Source: Selaginella moellendorffii
Lineage: Eukaryota; Streptophyta; Lycopodiopsida; Selaginellales; Selaginellaceae
Assembly (NCBI RefSeq): GCF_000143415.4
Contig: NW_003314262.1
Coordinates: 235,255 to 299,254, forward strand
Direction: 5' to 3'
DNA: 64,000 nucleotides
Shown: in pieces, positions 23,690-35,611 of the stretch
Position numbering within the stretch: the stretch's first letter is position 1
How the letters are laid out: the number at the start of each line of letters is the position of its first letter
Program-made: the position numbers and the translations under genes
Notes under the pieces: model-generated
Databases searched by the model: none
What the model saw: only the letters and a program-made list of their open reading frames with translations
Told to the model about the DNA's origin: nothing

Positions 23690-24960
23690 TGGTTTACCAT
23701 TTGAAACATCGTTAGAATATTGCTAACACTTGCTTAAGCAACTTGAGTTCTTTCATATTGTTAATTGGGATTTATTGAGCTTGACTAATACGATAGTTGG
23801 CATAAATAAGTGTTCATTGGTTTTGCGGCATTTACTTTGTTTTGTTGAGTATTGCTATAGTTAGTTTTAATAGATTGAATGTTATTACATTTGGGTGATA
23901 CATTTGCGAGCCTCTTACTTACCAATCAATGATACTTTGTGTCCTTTGAGTTATCTTAAGTAAGTGGTTTGTCATACTATCAACAATCTTTGGTAGTTAA
24001 GTTTTCTCATTGAGTTTGCTTGATGATATACTTGCTATTAAATTTTGTTGGATAGTGAATCCTGTGTTTACCAATTATGATGATTTTGGTGGTTCCTATA
24101 CTATAATATTGGTTTATCGGATGATAACCTATTTAGAATACTTTTGTGTTCTAATATAAGATTTAATCACTGATAATTAAGACTCTAAAATATCATTGTC
24201 TATGACTTTGATATTATCCATCTATTGATCTTTGAGTTTGGGCTAGTATAGGCAGACTGGCTTCGGCACTTCGTGTGCACTCAAAACTTAATAGATGGAC
24301 AATATCAAAGTCATAAACAATGATATCTTAGAGACTTAATTATCAATGAATAAAACTTAGATTAGAACATAAAAGTATTTTAAGTAAGTTATCATCTGAT
24401 AAACCAGTATTAGAGTATAAAAACCACCAAAATCACTATAGTTAAAAAGCATAGGATTTACTATCCAACAAAATTCAATAGCCAGTGTATCATGAAAAAA
24501 ACTTAATGATAAACTTAATTATCAAAGATTTCAGATAGCATGCTAAACAACTGACAAGAGACAACTAAAAGAATACAAAGTATTATTGATTGGTAAGTAA
24601 GATGCTTGTAAATGTATCATCCAAAGGTAATATCATTCAACCTATCAGAACCAACTATAATGATAGTCAACAGAATAGAATGAATGTTGCAACGTAAATA
24701 AACACTCATACCAACCATCGTACTGGCCAATTTGAATAAATTCTAGTTAACAATACAAAGGAACTCAAGTTGCTTAAGTAAGTGTCAGCAACAACCTACC
24801 GATGTCTCAAACCTAAGAGACCAATCCCAAGCAAATCACAAAGAATATATGATATTACAAAAAGCCATAAGTCATCAAAGAGAATAACTAACCACCATGA
24901 GAGAACATTAATCATCCCATCAATAGAGAGATGTAGAATCATTGTTAAAGAAATAATCTA
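23690..24960. repeat. Imperfect inverted repeat (hairpin) of about 0.55-0.65 kb arms
   Basis: The left arm (23700 to about 24235) and right arm (about 24285-24830, fading by 24960) are reverse complements with many substitutions. Examples are CTTGCTTAAGCAACTTGAGTTC (near 23730) against its complement near 24757, and TGACTTTGATATTATCCATCTATTGA against its complement near 24290. The loop of about 50 bp is around 24240-24285. The left arm abuts the chromovirus fragment, and the right arm runs into repeat family C copy 2. Confidence 0.8.
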
Positions 24961-25009
24961 CCATCTCAAAAAATAACAAATCATTCTATGAACCAATCTA
25001 TAACCATGA

Positions 25010-25510
25010 AACAGAACTTAAACCCTCTATATGCCACGTGTTATATGCCATGTGTCTAAGGACAGTGGTGCGGAACCCAAGTTTCAAGGCCTTTGGCCAC
25101 TGAACGAAGAAATGGTGCCAAACTCCCAAGCATGGAGCCAAAGAGCATTGGCACTAGAGTACAAAATGACTCCCGAGCATACAGCCCAAGGAGTGAAAGA
25201 ACAAGAGCACAAAGTGACTTGGAACAGTCTTAGAGCATCCAACATCCCAATGCCAAGACCAACACGCAAAATAGAGATAAATAGAGTTTGGCGTTATTTC
25301 AGTATACTAGTGGCCTAATGTGAAAATATGAGTACTCCACCAACTAACATGGTATGGAACTTAGGCTTAGATCCAAGCCAGATGCAAAACAAGGATAGGC
25401 ATGCAAATGAAAGTTAAACTATGCTTTAAGTTGGTCGACATGCCCAACCTACCCCTATTCCTACTATACATTTGGCAATGACTATTTGAACCAATAGACT
25501 AATCTCTATA
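25010..25510 (+). repeat. Repeat family C, copy 2 (partial)
   Basis: Matches the reverse complement of 19990-20300 (the block with CCTCTATATGCCACGTG, CAAGGCC and CATGGAGCC) and, in the same orientation, 32755-32955 (ACCGGTGGCCTAATG- and CTACTATACATTTGG-type blocks). It is truncated before the G-run/core block. Confidence 0.7.
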
Positions 25511-25878
25511 GTCTTGATTAATCCACTTATAATCATGCCTAAGAAAGATCTACTAGTGTCGTGCTAAATAGCTATGGACCAACCTACTTGCCACTCATAG
25601 CAAACCCAAGAAAGGTTCCTTTCACCCACGGTACATAGAACAACTATAAGCTCTTGAATTTAGACTTCCTAGGAGGTCACCTAGCCCAGTACTATTCAAA
25701 CCCAAGGATGCTTAACCCCAAATATCCCAAGCGATTGGAAAAGGGGGTGCACTCTTGTTCATGGGCCCTTTCCCTCTATATTTGAACCCCTATGGATCGT
25801 CTCTCAAGTCGTTCTCTTTGGTTGTTTACAACAACTCATAGAACCACTGATAGACTAACATTAATCCTGCCAACTTAA
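25511..25878. other. Unassigned spacer
   Basis: I see no gene, LTR edge or repeat family match in this stretch. It ends at the chromovirus LTR, with CTTAA as a possible target-site flank. Confidence 0.4.
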
Positions 25879-26983
25879 TGTAAGCCACAAATTTTTCCTT
25901 TCCAATTTGCCAGCTTACCTCGACTATCCGTCCAACTCTGCCTTGGCTTGTGCTAAGTTCCCTCGCCAAGGTTCTCGCCTATGGTACCAGCTCCTACTTG
26001 GTCCTACTTGGTTTCAGCTACTCACTGCATAAGCAACGGAGTGTTAGCCATCCATCTACGGATTCCCAAATCTCTCCCAATCCCCCTCCCCGGGTTAGAC
26101 TGGACTTAAGGTTCAGCTACACTCCCCGCAGGCACAAGCAGCCAAGCATACCAAGCCTCCAAATTCCTAACACCCCTAGGTACCACAAGACTTGATCATG
26201 GGACCCTCTAAATCCCAAGCCTTGGGTGCAGCACTTGCTTCGGGACGTCGGGGCGAAACACCGTGGCCTAATGCCCCGGTATGGGTACCTCTAACCCCCC
26301 ACTTCCATCAAGTGGGGCACCACTCCACCTGAGCCGGGAGCACCGCAGTCGGTTTCCCTTTCGGGAGTGGGAGCTGCTCTTGAGCACTTCCCTGGGTGGC
26401 CCCTCTGGCACCACCCAAGCCCATGCTCACTCCCACCCAAGGCCCCTCGGCCCCAATCTCAACCTCAAGTCAGTTTGGAAGCACCACTGGAGAGTTCTTT
26501 CAAGATTGGTTCCTGGACCTCACTATCCCTACTATACTTTTGGAACCCCCTGCAGCCCCCCCCCCCCCCCTGGGAGACGCATGCTTTGGGCTTTCACCCC
26601 TTGACCCGGATTAATATTTGGACTTAGTCTCTGGCTCGATCTTGGACCCGATTTCGGATCCGACTTCGGATTCGGGTTCGGACTCGATCTCGGACTCGAT
26701 CTTGGACCCGATCTCAGACCCGACCTCGGACTCGACCTCGGACTCGGTCTCGGACCCGATTTCGGATCTCGGACTCCGTCTCGAACTCGGTCTCGAACTC
26801 GGACTCGAACTCGGTCCCCGAGTCGGTCTCGGACTCGATTCCGGACTCTATCTCGAACTCGGTCCTAGAGTCGGTCTTGGACTCAATCCTCGACTTGGTC
26901 CCATCCGATGAACTCTTTGTCATTTCGGTTACGCTTTTAGGGATCCTTTAGCCTATGACATCTCGGGGAGTCGGTTCCTTACA
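25879..26983 (-). repeat. Chromovirus-1 3' LTR
   Basis: 1,105 bp with plus-strand ends TGTAAGCC and CCTTACA. It contains degenerate TCGGACTCGA-type repeats (26640-26900) and the core block (26522-26600). Compared with the LTRs at 31456 and 49806 it lacks roughly 65 bp near 26310 (between copies of a CACTTCCATC / CAAGTGGGGC stretch), a simple deletion. Confidence 0.88.
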
Positions 26984-27385
26984 ACTCCACCACCCATAGA
27001 AGAAGTTCGATGCCCACATCGAACGTCTCTTTTCATCCTACGACTTGTTGACCATGTCTCCGGGGGCATCCCCCCACTTAGCGGTGTGCCTAAGTTAGCC
27101 TCCCCGGCCAAGAGCCCATGACAACGGAATATAGGTGTCCCTATACTCCTCACCTCACCACGCCCTAGTATGGGGTCGAGACTTGAACCCAGCTTTGCTT
27201 TACTAGGGGGTTGGGACTCGAACCCAACCTCCGTAGAATACGTCTACGGATTCGACATCCCCGCGGGGAGTCGGGCGTAATGCCCTACGCCTGGTCGACC
27301 TATCCAACCCATGCTAATTAGCTTACCTTTGGCGCGCCTTTGGGTCCCAACATATGCCACTTGCTCAACTTTGCAAATAGATATT

Positions 27386-28632
27386 TTAATTGAACTTTGT
27401 GTAAGTACATAGAGTTCTACCTTGCAGAAATTCCTCCACTAGATCTCGCGTGTTCGCTAGGTTCTCCTTCGGTTCCCATGTTGCTTCGCAGTGTGGAAAT
27501 CCTTTCCACTTCACATGGAACTCTCTCACCTCGCGTCCTTGTTGCTTGCTCTTGCGTGCATTGAGGATGGCCTTGATTTTGTATTCCTCTTCCCCTTGGA
27601 TAACCTCAGGTAAAGGTCTCACTTGGTCCTTGTGAAGCGGATCCTCAAAGTACGGCTTGAGTAAGTTCACGTGGAACACTAGGTGCATCTTCCCCATCTC
27701 TCGAGGAAGTCAGAGACGGTAAGCCACTTTACCGATTCGTGCCTCAATCTCGTAAGGCCCCGTGAACCTGCTTAAGGAACTCAAGATTAATTCATTTATA
27801 GGAATACATGCATCTTTACTTTTGGGTCAACTTTCGGCTGATCCCACTTGGTAGTCTAAGGTTCTTGGTGTTCAGCCACACCTTCTCCCCAACTTGGAAC
27901 TCTACATCCCGACGCTTCTGGTTCGCGTATTTGGTTTGCCTTTGTTGAGCCCGTTCCAAGGAATCCCTCACTAGATTCCAAATACTGAGTCTTTCCGCTG
28001 TGAATGCCTCCACTGCGGGCAACTCTCCATGATATTCGGCCACGCCGAGTTCCACAGGACCTTCAATAGCTCGCCCATTGATGACTTCCCATGGACTCAC
28101 CCCGATACTCGAATGTGGTGAGTTGTTATAACACATTTCCGCAAGTCCCAAATGACTTACCCAATCGGTCTGGTCTCCCGAGACATAGCATCGCAAATAA
28201 TCCTCCAGCTGCCTATTCACCCTTTCCGTTTGTCCTTCTGTCAAGAAGTGTTAGTGCCAACAACTTGACTTAATACCCCATACCTGTCTATGGGTGATAG
28301 GTTGTGCTGAATTTCAACTTGGTGCGATACTGTTCTAGGAGAGTCCTCCAGAACCTACTGGTGAAGATCTTATCTCGATCTGAGATGATCTCTTCCGGTC
28401 TTCCCCGCACTCGAACCACTTGTTCGAAGAATAGCTTCGCCACACCTTCCGCATCCACCTCCGTTGTGGTGGGTATGAAATGTGCCATTTTCGAAAATCG
28501 GTCCACCACCACGAATATCGCATCAAACCCCTCGCTTGGGGGGAGTCCTGTGATAAAGTCCATCGTAAGACATTTCCACGGACGATCTGGAATTGGGATG
28601 CTTTGCAACAAGCCCCCACTAGCCTTAGTCAC
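27386..28632 (-). pseudogene. Chromovirus-1 integrase core and chromodomain, interrupted
   Basis: Downstream of the pol stop the same frame resumes with the integrase catalytic core: MDFITGLPPS and VVVDRFSKMAHFIP around the first catalytic D, then EEIISDRD with the second, ending at a TAG at 28288-28290. A 46-nt insertion shifts the frame. Then 27816-28244 covers TEGQTERVNRQLEDYLR, the last part of the core with CYNNSPHSSIGVSPWE, and the GPY-like region. After another break, 27386-27697 gives the chromodomain (VREFHVKWKGFPHCEATWEP). Family role: cDNA integration, with the chromodomain targeting chromatin. Confidence 0.88.
28238..28283 (-). other. 46-nt intron-like insertion in the integrase
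   Basis: On the minus strand the segment begins GTATGG and ends CTTGACAG, with CACTAAC (a plant branch-point-like string) about 15 nt before the AG. It is flanked by ACAG on both sides. It sits exactly between the conserved HP and GQTER residues and is out of phase (46 nt). Its length matches the shortest introns of genes in this window. It may be an intron, a small insertion with target duplication, or filler DNA. Confidence 0.5.
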
Positions 28633-28641
28633 GGCTTTTAC

Positions 28642-31002
28642 CTACTGACATGTTGGACATGTCTTTACATAGTCTTGGATGTCCTTAGCCATATCTGGCC
28701 AATGGTACTTCCTCTTGAGTAAGCCCATCGTCTTGGGCACTCTGCCGTGTCCCGCAAGAGGTCCGTCATGACACTCTTCTAAGGCCACCTTCCTTAGTTC
28801 CCCTTCTGGAACATACACCCTCGTTTGCTTGTAATAGATGAGTCCGTTGCGTTCCGCATAGCCCGTTTTCTTTTCCGTTGGCAGCTCACCTCTCTGGTGA
28901 GCTTCCCGTGCCTCTAGATTCCTCAGCAACACTTCTTGTGCTAGACCATCGTTCTCATATGCTGTCCGCACATCGTTCCAGAAGGTTGCTGTTGCGCTGG
29001 ATATTGCCAACCTCAAGCTCGCTTTTCGACTTAACGCATCTGCCACAATGTTGCTCTTCCCAGGCTTGTACAGAATCTCGCAATCAAACTCGGCCAAGGC
29101 ATTGGCCCACCAACCTTGTTTCCCTCTCAGGTCGGGCTGTGACAAGAAGTGTTTTGTTGCCACATTGTCCGTGTAAACCTTGAAGTGTCTCCCAAGGTAG
29201 TGTCGCCACTCCTTGAGTGCCTTGACCACCGCAAACAATTCCTTCTCGTGGGCAGGCCACTTCCTTTGAGCCTTGTCCAACTTCTTCAAGAAGAACGCTA
29301 CCGGATGGTTGTCTTGCTTCAAAACTGCGCCCAACGCAAAGTCCGAAGCATCCGTTTCTACCTCAAAGTCCTTACCAAAGTCTGGTAATGCCAATACGGG
29401 AGCCTTCCTCAACTTCCCTTTGAGGTGGACGAATGCCGCCTCGCATTCTGCTGTCCACACCATCTTCCCTTTTCCTGTTTGGTCCGTTAAGGGCAGGGTT
29501 ACTCTCAAATAGTGTCTGATAAACTTTCGATAGTAGTTGCATAGCCCCAGGAATGCCCTCAACTCATGTACATTCGATGGTCGCTCCCATTCCTGGATCG
29601 TTTGGACCTTCTCCGGGTCCACCTTGAGCCCGTCCTGGCCCACCACATACTCGAGAAACTTTACCTCTTGTTGAGCAAAGTCACATTTTCTCTCTTTAGC
29701 ATACAGTTTGTGTTCCCTTAATTTCTCAAACACCTTCGCCAAGTGTTCGGCATGCTCCTGTAGCATCTCGCTATAGATCAGGATGTCGTCGATATAGACG
29801 ACCACGAAGTGATCCAGATAGGGTATAAAGATGTGGTTCATTAGCGCCGAAAATGTTGCCGGCGCATTATATAGCCCGAAGGGCATCACTAGAAACTCAA
29901 AGCTCCCATACCTCGTTCGACAGGTTGTCTTCTTGACATCTTCCTCGGCTACCCTGATCTGGTAGTATCCTGACCTTAGGTCAATCCTCGAGAAGTATTT
30001 TGCCTTTCCCAACCTATCAAACAGGTCCTCAATCCTTGGCAAAGGGTACTTGTTCTTCTTTGTATACTTGTTGAGCAACTGGTAGTCTATGCACATGCGC
30101 ATAGATCCATCTTTCTTTTTCACAAATAACACCGGCGCCCCATACGGCGACTTGCTCAACCTAACATACCCTTTGTCCACCAACTCCTCTAGTTGGCACT
30201 TGAGCTCCTTGAGTTCTTTTTCGTTCAAACGATAAGGGGGACGAACCACCACCTCAGCACCCTCGACCAGCTCAATCTTATGTTCTATCGGTCGTGCGGG
30301 GGGCAACCCCGCCAGTAACTCGGTATTCTGGAATTGGTCCAACACCCATTGGATCACTAAAGGTACTTCTTCCGTTCCTGTCTTTTTGTCACTCTTCACC
30401 GAGAGTAAGCACAAAAAGGCTGCCTTAGTTCCTTTAGTGAGTTGTCCTCTCGTGGACACCAGGTTTAAGCAGGATTCTTTGGCCTTGCTTTGCCCTACCT
30501 TTAGATCTTGGGCCTCCACCCTAGATCTTCTTCCTTGGGCATTCGCTAGTACCACAAGGTTTCTACCTTGTCCATGCAGGGCTACCACGAACCGATTAAA
30601 CCAGTCCATTCCGAAGATCACATCAAATCCCGCCATGTCCAACACGGTGAAGTCCATGTCCACTTTCCAAGTCCCTACTTTGACTCTCGCTTGTCGAAGT
30701 ACCTCATCGGTGCTTTGGCTACCTTGAACAAACTCTATAGTCCTGGGTTCGCCTAGCCGCTGCACCGTTAGTCCGGCTTGCCGGACTATGTCTGCAGCCA
30801 CAAAATTATCCGAAGCACCCGTGTCAATAAGGATCTTAACAAATCTACCTCCGAGCTTCCCCCGGAGGGCTAGTAGATGTCGCGAGCGACTCTCTACCAA
30901 AGTTGCTCGTGTAATGAGTAACTTTGAGTTAGGGACTGGATCACATACCTCAGTTTGGACTTCACTCGATTTGATGGCCATATTGGCTCCGGGTAGGGAC
31001 AT
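28642..31002 (-). CDS. Chromovirus-1 pol polyprotein: protease, reverse transcriptase, RNase H, integrase zinc finger
   Basis: 786 codons open on the minus strand. Domains in order: aspartic protease with DTGAS at residues 60-64; RT from about 255 with the [15 protein letters not shown] block (293-307) and the catalytic YIDD at 403-406; RNase H with ETDAS at 549-553, the second-site glutamate in HEKELFAVV (about 585-593) and TDN at 611-613; then the HHCC integrase finger near the C-terminus ([10 protein letters not shown] ... CPTCQ). A TAG at 28639-28641 then separates it from the integrase core. It starts inside the gag frame (gag runs to 30894, overlap about 109 nt, different frame), suggesting frameshift or reinitiation. 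It makes and processes the element's cDNA. Confidence 0.93.
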   Translation of the reverse strand: MSLPGANMAIKSSEVQTEVCDPVPNSKLLITRATLVESRSRHLLALRGKLGGRFVKILIDTGASDNFVAADIVRQAGLTVQRLGEPRTIEFVQGSQSTDEVLRQARVKVGTWKVDMDFTVLDMAGFDVIFGMDWFNRFVVALHGQGRNLVVLANAQGRRSRVEAQDLKVGQSKAKESCLNLVSTRGQLTKGTKAAFLCLLSVKSDKKTGTEEVPLVIQWVLDQFQNTELLAGLPPARPIEHKIELVEGAEVVVRPPYRLNEKELKELKCQLEELVDKGYVRLSKSPYGAPVLFVKKKDGSMRMCIDYQLLNKYTKKNKYPLPRIEDLFDRLGKAKYFSRIDLRSGYYQIRVAEEDVKKTTCRTRYGSFEFLVMPFGLYNAPATFSALMNHIFIPYLDHFVVVYIDDILIYSEMLQEHAEHLAKVFEKLREHKLYAKERKCDFAQQEVKFLEYVVGQDGLKVDPEKVQTIQEWERPSNVHELRAFLGLCNYYRKFIRHYLRVTLPLTDQTGKGKMVWTAECEAAFVHLKGKLRKAPVLALPDFGKDFEVETDASDFALGAVLKQDNHPVAFFLKKLDKAQRKWPAHEKELFAVVKALKEWRHYLGRHFKVYTDNVATKHFLSQPDLRGKQGWWANALAEFDCEILYKPGKSNIVADALSRKASLRLAISSATATFWNDVRTAYENDGLAQEVLLRNLEAREAHQRGELPTEKKTGYAERNGLIYYKQTRVYVPEGELRKVALEECHDGPLAGHGRVPKTMGLLKRKYHWPDMAKDIQDYVKTCPTCQ

Positions 31003-31458
31003 TCCATCGAAAAGTGTCCCGCTTCACCGCAGTTGTAGCATACGTTATTTCCCACGCTGCTATACGACTTGACCTTCTTATCCATGGGTTTGTCTCTTTT
31101 CGCTTGACTCCCCCACGTACTCGCTCGCTGGCCACCGGATTTGCCTTTCCGGAACCCCGAGGACTCATTTTTAGAGAAACTCCTCTTGAATTTCCCTCTA
31201 CTAAACGTTCCCCTTGGTTTGGCCCCTTTGCTAAACGTGGATCCCGACCCCGTCGTGTTCCCCTTTCGCAGATTATCGTTGAAATGCACCTTGATGGCCG
31301 CATCCAACGCTTCCTTGTAGTTGGTCGGGTTCCACCGCATCACTTCGCCGCGAGCCCAGGTTTGCAAACCTGATATGAAGGCATGGAACGCATCCATATC
31401 CCCCATGTCCGTGACAAGTATCCTCTTTGCCATAAACCCATTCACATACTCCTGAATG
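30894..31458 (-). pseudogene. Chromovirus-1 gag, C-terminal part (N-terminus lost)
   Basis: The minus-strand frame includes the capsid end (AFHAFISGLQTWARGEVMR), a basic Ser/Lys/Gly-rich linker and a CCHC zinc knuckle [14 protein letters not shown]. Its upstream end is fused to LTR sequence: the open frame runs on to 31496, and the first dozen or so codons (31459-31496) are LTR. The original start and most of the capsid are therefore missing. Gag packages the RNA genome into virus-like particles. Confidence 0.85.
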
Positions 31459-32482
31459 AGCAACAGAGTGTTAGCCATCCATCTACGGATTCCCAAATCT
31501 CTCCCAATCCCCCTCCCCGGGTTAGACTGGACTTAAGGTTCGGCTACACTCCCCGTAGGCACAAGCAGCCAAGCACACCAAGCCTCCAGATTCCTAACAC
31601 CCCTAGGTACCACAAGACTTGATCATGGGACCCTCTAAATCCCAAGCCTTGGGTGCAGCACTTGCTTCGGGACGTCGGGGCGAAACACCGTGGCCTAATG
31701 GCCCGGTATGGGTACGTCTAACCCCCCACTTCCATCCCGAAGGGAAGGCCCAAGCCCCTAGGAAGGGCGAGGACCAATGAGCCACAAGGTACTCAAGTGG
31801 GGCACCGCTCCACCTGAGCCGGGAGCACCGCAGTTGGTTTCCCTTTCGGGAGTGGGAGCTGCTCTTGAGCACTTCCCTGGGTGGCCCCTCCGGCACCACC
31901 CAAGCCCATGCTCACTCCTACCCAAGGCCCCTCGGCCCCAGTCTCAACCTCAAGTCAGTTTGGAAGCACCACTGGAGAGTTCCTTCAAGATTGGTTCCTG
32001 GACCTCACTATCCCTACTATACTTTTGGAACCCCCTGCAGCCCCCCCCCCCCCCCCCTGGGAGACGCACGCTTTGGGCTTTCACCCCTTGACCCGTATTA
32101 GTATTTGGACTTAGTCTCTGGCTCGATCTCGGACCCGATTTCGGATCCGACTTCGGATTCGGTCTCGGACTCGATCTCGGACTCGATCTCGGACCCGATC
32201 TCGGACCCGATCTCGGACCCGACCTCGGACTCGACCTCAGACTCGGTCTCGGACCCGATTTCGGATCTCGGACTCCGTCTCGAACTCGGTCTCGAATTCG
32301 GACTTGAACTCGGTCCCCGAGTCGGTCTCGGACTCGATTCCAGACTCTATCTCGAACTCGGTCCTAGAGTCGGTCTTGGACTCGATCCTCGACTTGGTCC
32401 CATCCGATGAACTCTTTGTCATTTCGGTCAAGCTTTTGGGGATCCTTTAGCCTACGACATCTTGGGGAGTCGGTTCCTTACA
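31456..32482 (-). repeat. Chromovirus-1 5' LTR, truncated and fused to gag
   Basis: Shares the whole LTR from GAGCAACAGAGTGTTAGCC to the CCTTACA end with the other family members, but lacks the first ~85 bp on the gag side. The junction with gag falls within a few bases of TGAGCAAC. Core block at about 32008-32090 with a 17-base C run (plus strand). Confidence 0.85.
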
Positions 32483-33320
32483 CTCAAAGCGTAACTTTGA
32501 ATTGCTAATGTGCCTAATTCACAAGCCCAAGCACAAACTCATGCAAACAAAACAACTCAATCCCTTTTATGATCCCAAGAGCAAGCTCATATAATACAGT
32601 ACAAAAAAGGTAACTAAAATCCATATCCAAGGAACAGATGTGTAGCGCACCTGAATTTGGAGCCGAACTCCAAGCCTGTTGCACTACGAAATGAGGGTTC
32701 GGTACAATCCCACAAGCACCAGCTCCCTGTATCTAGCACCTGCATGCAAAATGGTGTCAGACGGAGTCTAGCATAATTTTGGCATACCGGTGGCCTAATG
32801 CGAGGAGGAGGGTACCCCACCGACTAGAGCAGCGTGGAGCTTGGGTTTAGACCCAAGCCGGACGTAGAACAAGGAGCGACACAGCCCAACGGGAGCCAAA
32901 CTAATGTCTCAAGTGGTCGGACATGCATTCCAACCATTATCCCTACTATACATTTGGAACCCCCCATAGCCCCGCCCCGCCCCGCCCCCCCCCCCCCGCC
33001 CGAGGAACACACGCTTTGGGCTTTCACCCCAAGCCTCCCTTAGTACTAGCAGTTAGTCTCTGGGACAAGCTCGAAATTTACTAAATATGGAATGGTGCTA
33101 GATTGTGAACACCATTGTGTTCAGGCTGACCTCTACATTCTATAGATATGCCAAATGAGCAAATCTAGACACTTTCCATAAATAGCATTTGGGACCGAAA
33201 TGAGACTAACACAAAGGGCATGATAGCGAGGGTGTCTGGTAGACATGGTAAGTTATCATCCGGCGATATTGAAGGACTAGTCTCAATACATAAGGGTTCT
33301 TGTCACTAGCCAGTGCAAGA
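32483..33320 (+). repeat. Repeat family C, copy 3
   Basis: Contains the family's TGTAGCGCAC start-like motif (32641), the block shared with 25030-25470, and the core block with a long C run and CGCTTTGGGCTTTCACCCC (32942-33034). A tail of about 33050-33310 matches 19211-19790 in inverse orientation. No coding content. Boundaries are approximate. Confidence 0.65.
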
Positions 33321-34360
33321 CATAACGAGACGGGAACTCCTTACCGGGCTAAGTATGCTTAGCTAATAGCACGTAGGAATTCCGTCCTTATACTTGTCCA
33401 CTCTAAGTACACTCAAAATGTCCAGTTAACTCCACTAGCACAAGAGGGGCTACTAAAGGGATCCAATTGTACCGATCTTCTGCCGTCATGGCAATAAAGA
33501 AAGAGTGTCCGTAAGGATTGGCCGACAAGTATCTTTCGATACCCAAAGTCACATTCGCGACACTCTCCCCCCCTTGGGGAAGATCGACGTCCTCGTCGAT
33601 GCATACCCAAGTCTAGCAAACCGTCAAGGAAACAACTCTGAAAATTAACGGAAAGCACACTATGTGGGAAACACACCAACTTAAATGAGTTATGGAACGA
33701 CCTCTCCTCTACATCCAAAGATGTTAAGACTCAGACACCCTCTGGCTGTCACCGACAAGGAAATGACTAATGGAGTTAGCCACCCTTGTTGCTTCGAGTA
33801 CCACTCAGCGTACAAAGGAATTATACATCCCTACCCACAGGGACATAGGGAGAAGGCCAAAGGCCCAACTTCCCCTGAGCAAGAAATCAACCTCGTCGGG
33901 AAGATTTAGACAACTATTATAAACTAGCAAATGAAGTTGTTTACACGACCACGCCCCTTTTGCAAAAATGAGTCATCGAGAGAGAGGCGAGGACTTGTGA
34001 TCAGTTTATAATAATTATCCCCATGGTTATGGATTGGACCCATGCATCAAAGTGCCGAAGTCAGTCTGCCAAAACTGACCCAAATTCTAACAAACGAGAG
34101 AGACGACACTTGGATTTACAATGCTACCATCTTTGCCCAACCATGACAGAACAAAGCAGACAAACTAGAAGATTCCGTGAAAGGATATGTATTAGAATAG
34201 TAAAAAAATCAAAAGACCTTGCCGATATATTTAGCCCTAACTCTAACCTAAAACACCTATTTTACAAGTTGGTTCAATAGAACAATGTGAGGCAGCTAAC
34301 GTGCCAATAGAAATATATTACTTTATTAATTTGCAAGATTTATTACAAGATTTACAAAAG
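33321..34360. other. Unassigned region, possibly 3' part or LTR of chromovirus-2
   Basis: No recognisable gene or matched repeat boundary. It lies directly downstream (element sense) of the chromovirus-2 chromodomain, where that element's 3' UTR and LTR would be expected, but no second copy is present in the window to test this. Confidence 0.4.
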
Positions 34361-35611
34361 CTAATCTTTATTACGATTCTCATACTCCGTGACAAGCTCA
34401 CGAGCATGTGTAAGATTCCTAAGAGGTTCCCAAGTTGATTCACAAGTTGGGTAACCTTTCCACTTAACTAGATATTCCTTCACATGAGCTTGTCTCCAAA
34501 ACCGGGAATCCAAGATAGTTTCCACTTCGTATTCTGGTTCACCGTCCACAACGTCTGGTGGTGGACGAATCTCCCCTTGACGTGCAACATCCATAGTGTA
34601 AGGAGCCAATAGATTGGCATGAAATACATTATGAACATTGGACATCTCCGTAGGCAGATCCAACCAATAGGATACATCACCAACGCGTTTCAACACCCGA
34701 TAGGGTCTAACATATCTCGGCAACAACTTTCGAGATAAAGAGCCCTTAATAGTTAAGTTTCAGGAAGATAGCCACACCCGGTCTCCCACTTGATAGGATG
34801 CATCCCGACAATGCTGATCCTTATCACGTCGATACCTATCCTAAACTTTGCCCATTGCCTCAGTAGCTCTAGACCAACCTTGGTGTAACTACTCTGCATA
34901 AGTCTTAACAGTCAAGACCACCACTTCAAACATTGGTTTCTATACAACAATCTATTGAGGAACCCCACGAGCATTCCCTTGTAGCATCTCCCATGGAGAA
35001 CAGCCTATAGCACTGTAAAATGTGTCATTATAACAGATTTTTGCTGTATCCAAATGCTCAACCCAGTCGCGTTGGTTCGCCGCGATATAGTACCGCAGAT
35101 AATCCTCAACTTGAGCATTCATGCGTTTGGTCTGCCCATCAGTCTGAGGATGATAAGTCGTATTAAACTTCAACTTGGTATCGAACAACTAGAACAGTGT
35201 GCCCCAAAACTTCCCCGTAAACCTCAAATCCCTATCCGAGATCATCTCTTCGGGAAGACCACGAACTCGTACTACTTCATGGAAAAAGAGCTTTGCTGCT
35301 TGTTTCGCATTTATTGTTCCCACAATTCGAATGAAGTGTGCAATCTTCGACAACCGATCCACAACCACCATCAAAGTATCATAACCCTTAGACTTTGGCA
35401 AGCAAGTGACGAAATCAAGTGTCACACTCTGAAATGGCCATGCCGGTGCTAGAATGCATTGCAACTTTCCAGCTTGCTTATCAGTTATGCGCTTACATTG
35501 CTGGCATATACAGCAGGAATAGATATAATCTGCTACATCACCTTCCATACTAGACCAGAAAAATCCCTTTTTCAATAAAGCCAGATTCTTTTGCTTACCA
35601 CCATGTCCCAC
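34361..35611 (-). pseudogene. Chromovirus-2 integrase and chromodomain remnants
   Basis: Pieces: HHCC finger and catalytic core (35189-35611) with CICQQCKRITDKQAGKLQ, VTLDFVTCLPKSKGYD, VVVDRLSKIAHF and EEMISDRD; the TTYHPQTDGQTKRMNAQVEDYLRYY segment (34952-35188); and the chromodomain (34361-34726) with YEVETILDSRF and EYLVKWKGYPTCESTWEP. Stops and frameshifts lie between the pieces. Confidence 0.88.

Larger units (their letters stand above)
25879..32482 (-). mobile_element. Chromovirus-1 (Ty3/gypsy with chromodomain), deletion derivative
   Basis: Minus-strand element. The 3' LTR is 25879-26983, followed by the 3' non-coding region (26984-27385), pol with PR-RT-RNaseH-IN-chromodomain, the C-terminal part of gag, and a 5' LTR remnant at 31456-32482. 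The 5' LTR lacks its gag-proximal end, so the end of the LTR, the primer site and the start of gag are missing. Outer flanks CTTAA (25874-25878) and CTCAA (32483-32487) could be a target duplication with one change. Two stops and an insertion disrupt pol, so the copy is probably inactive. Confidence 0.88.
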
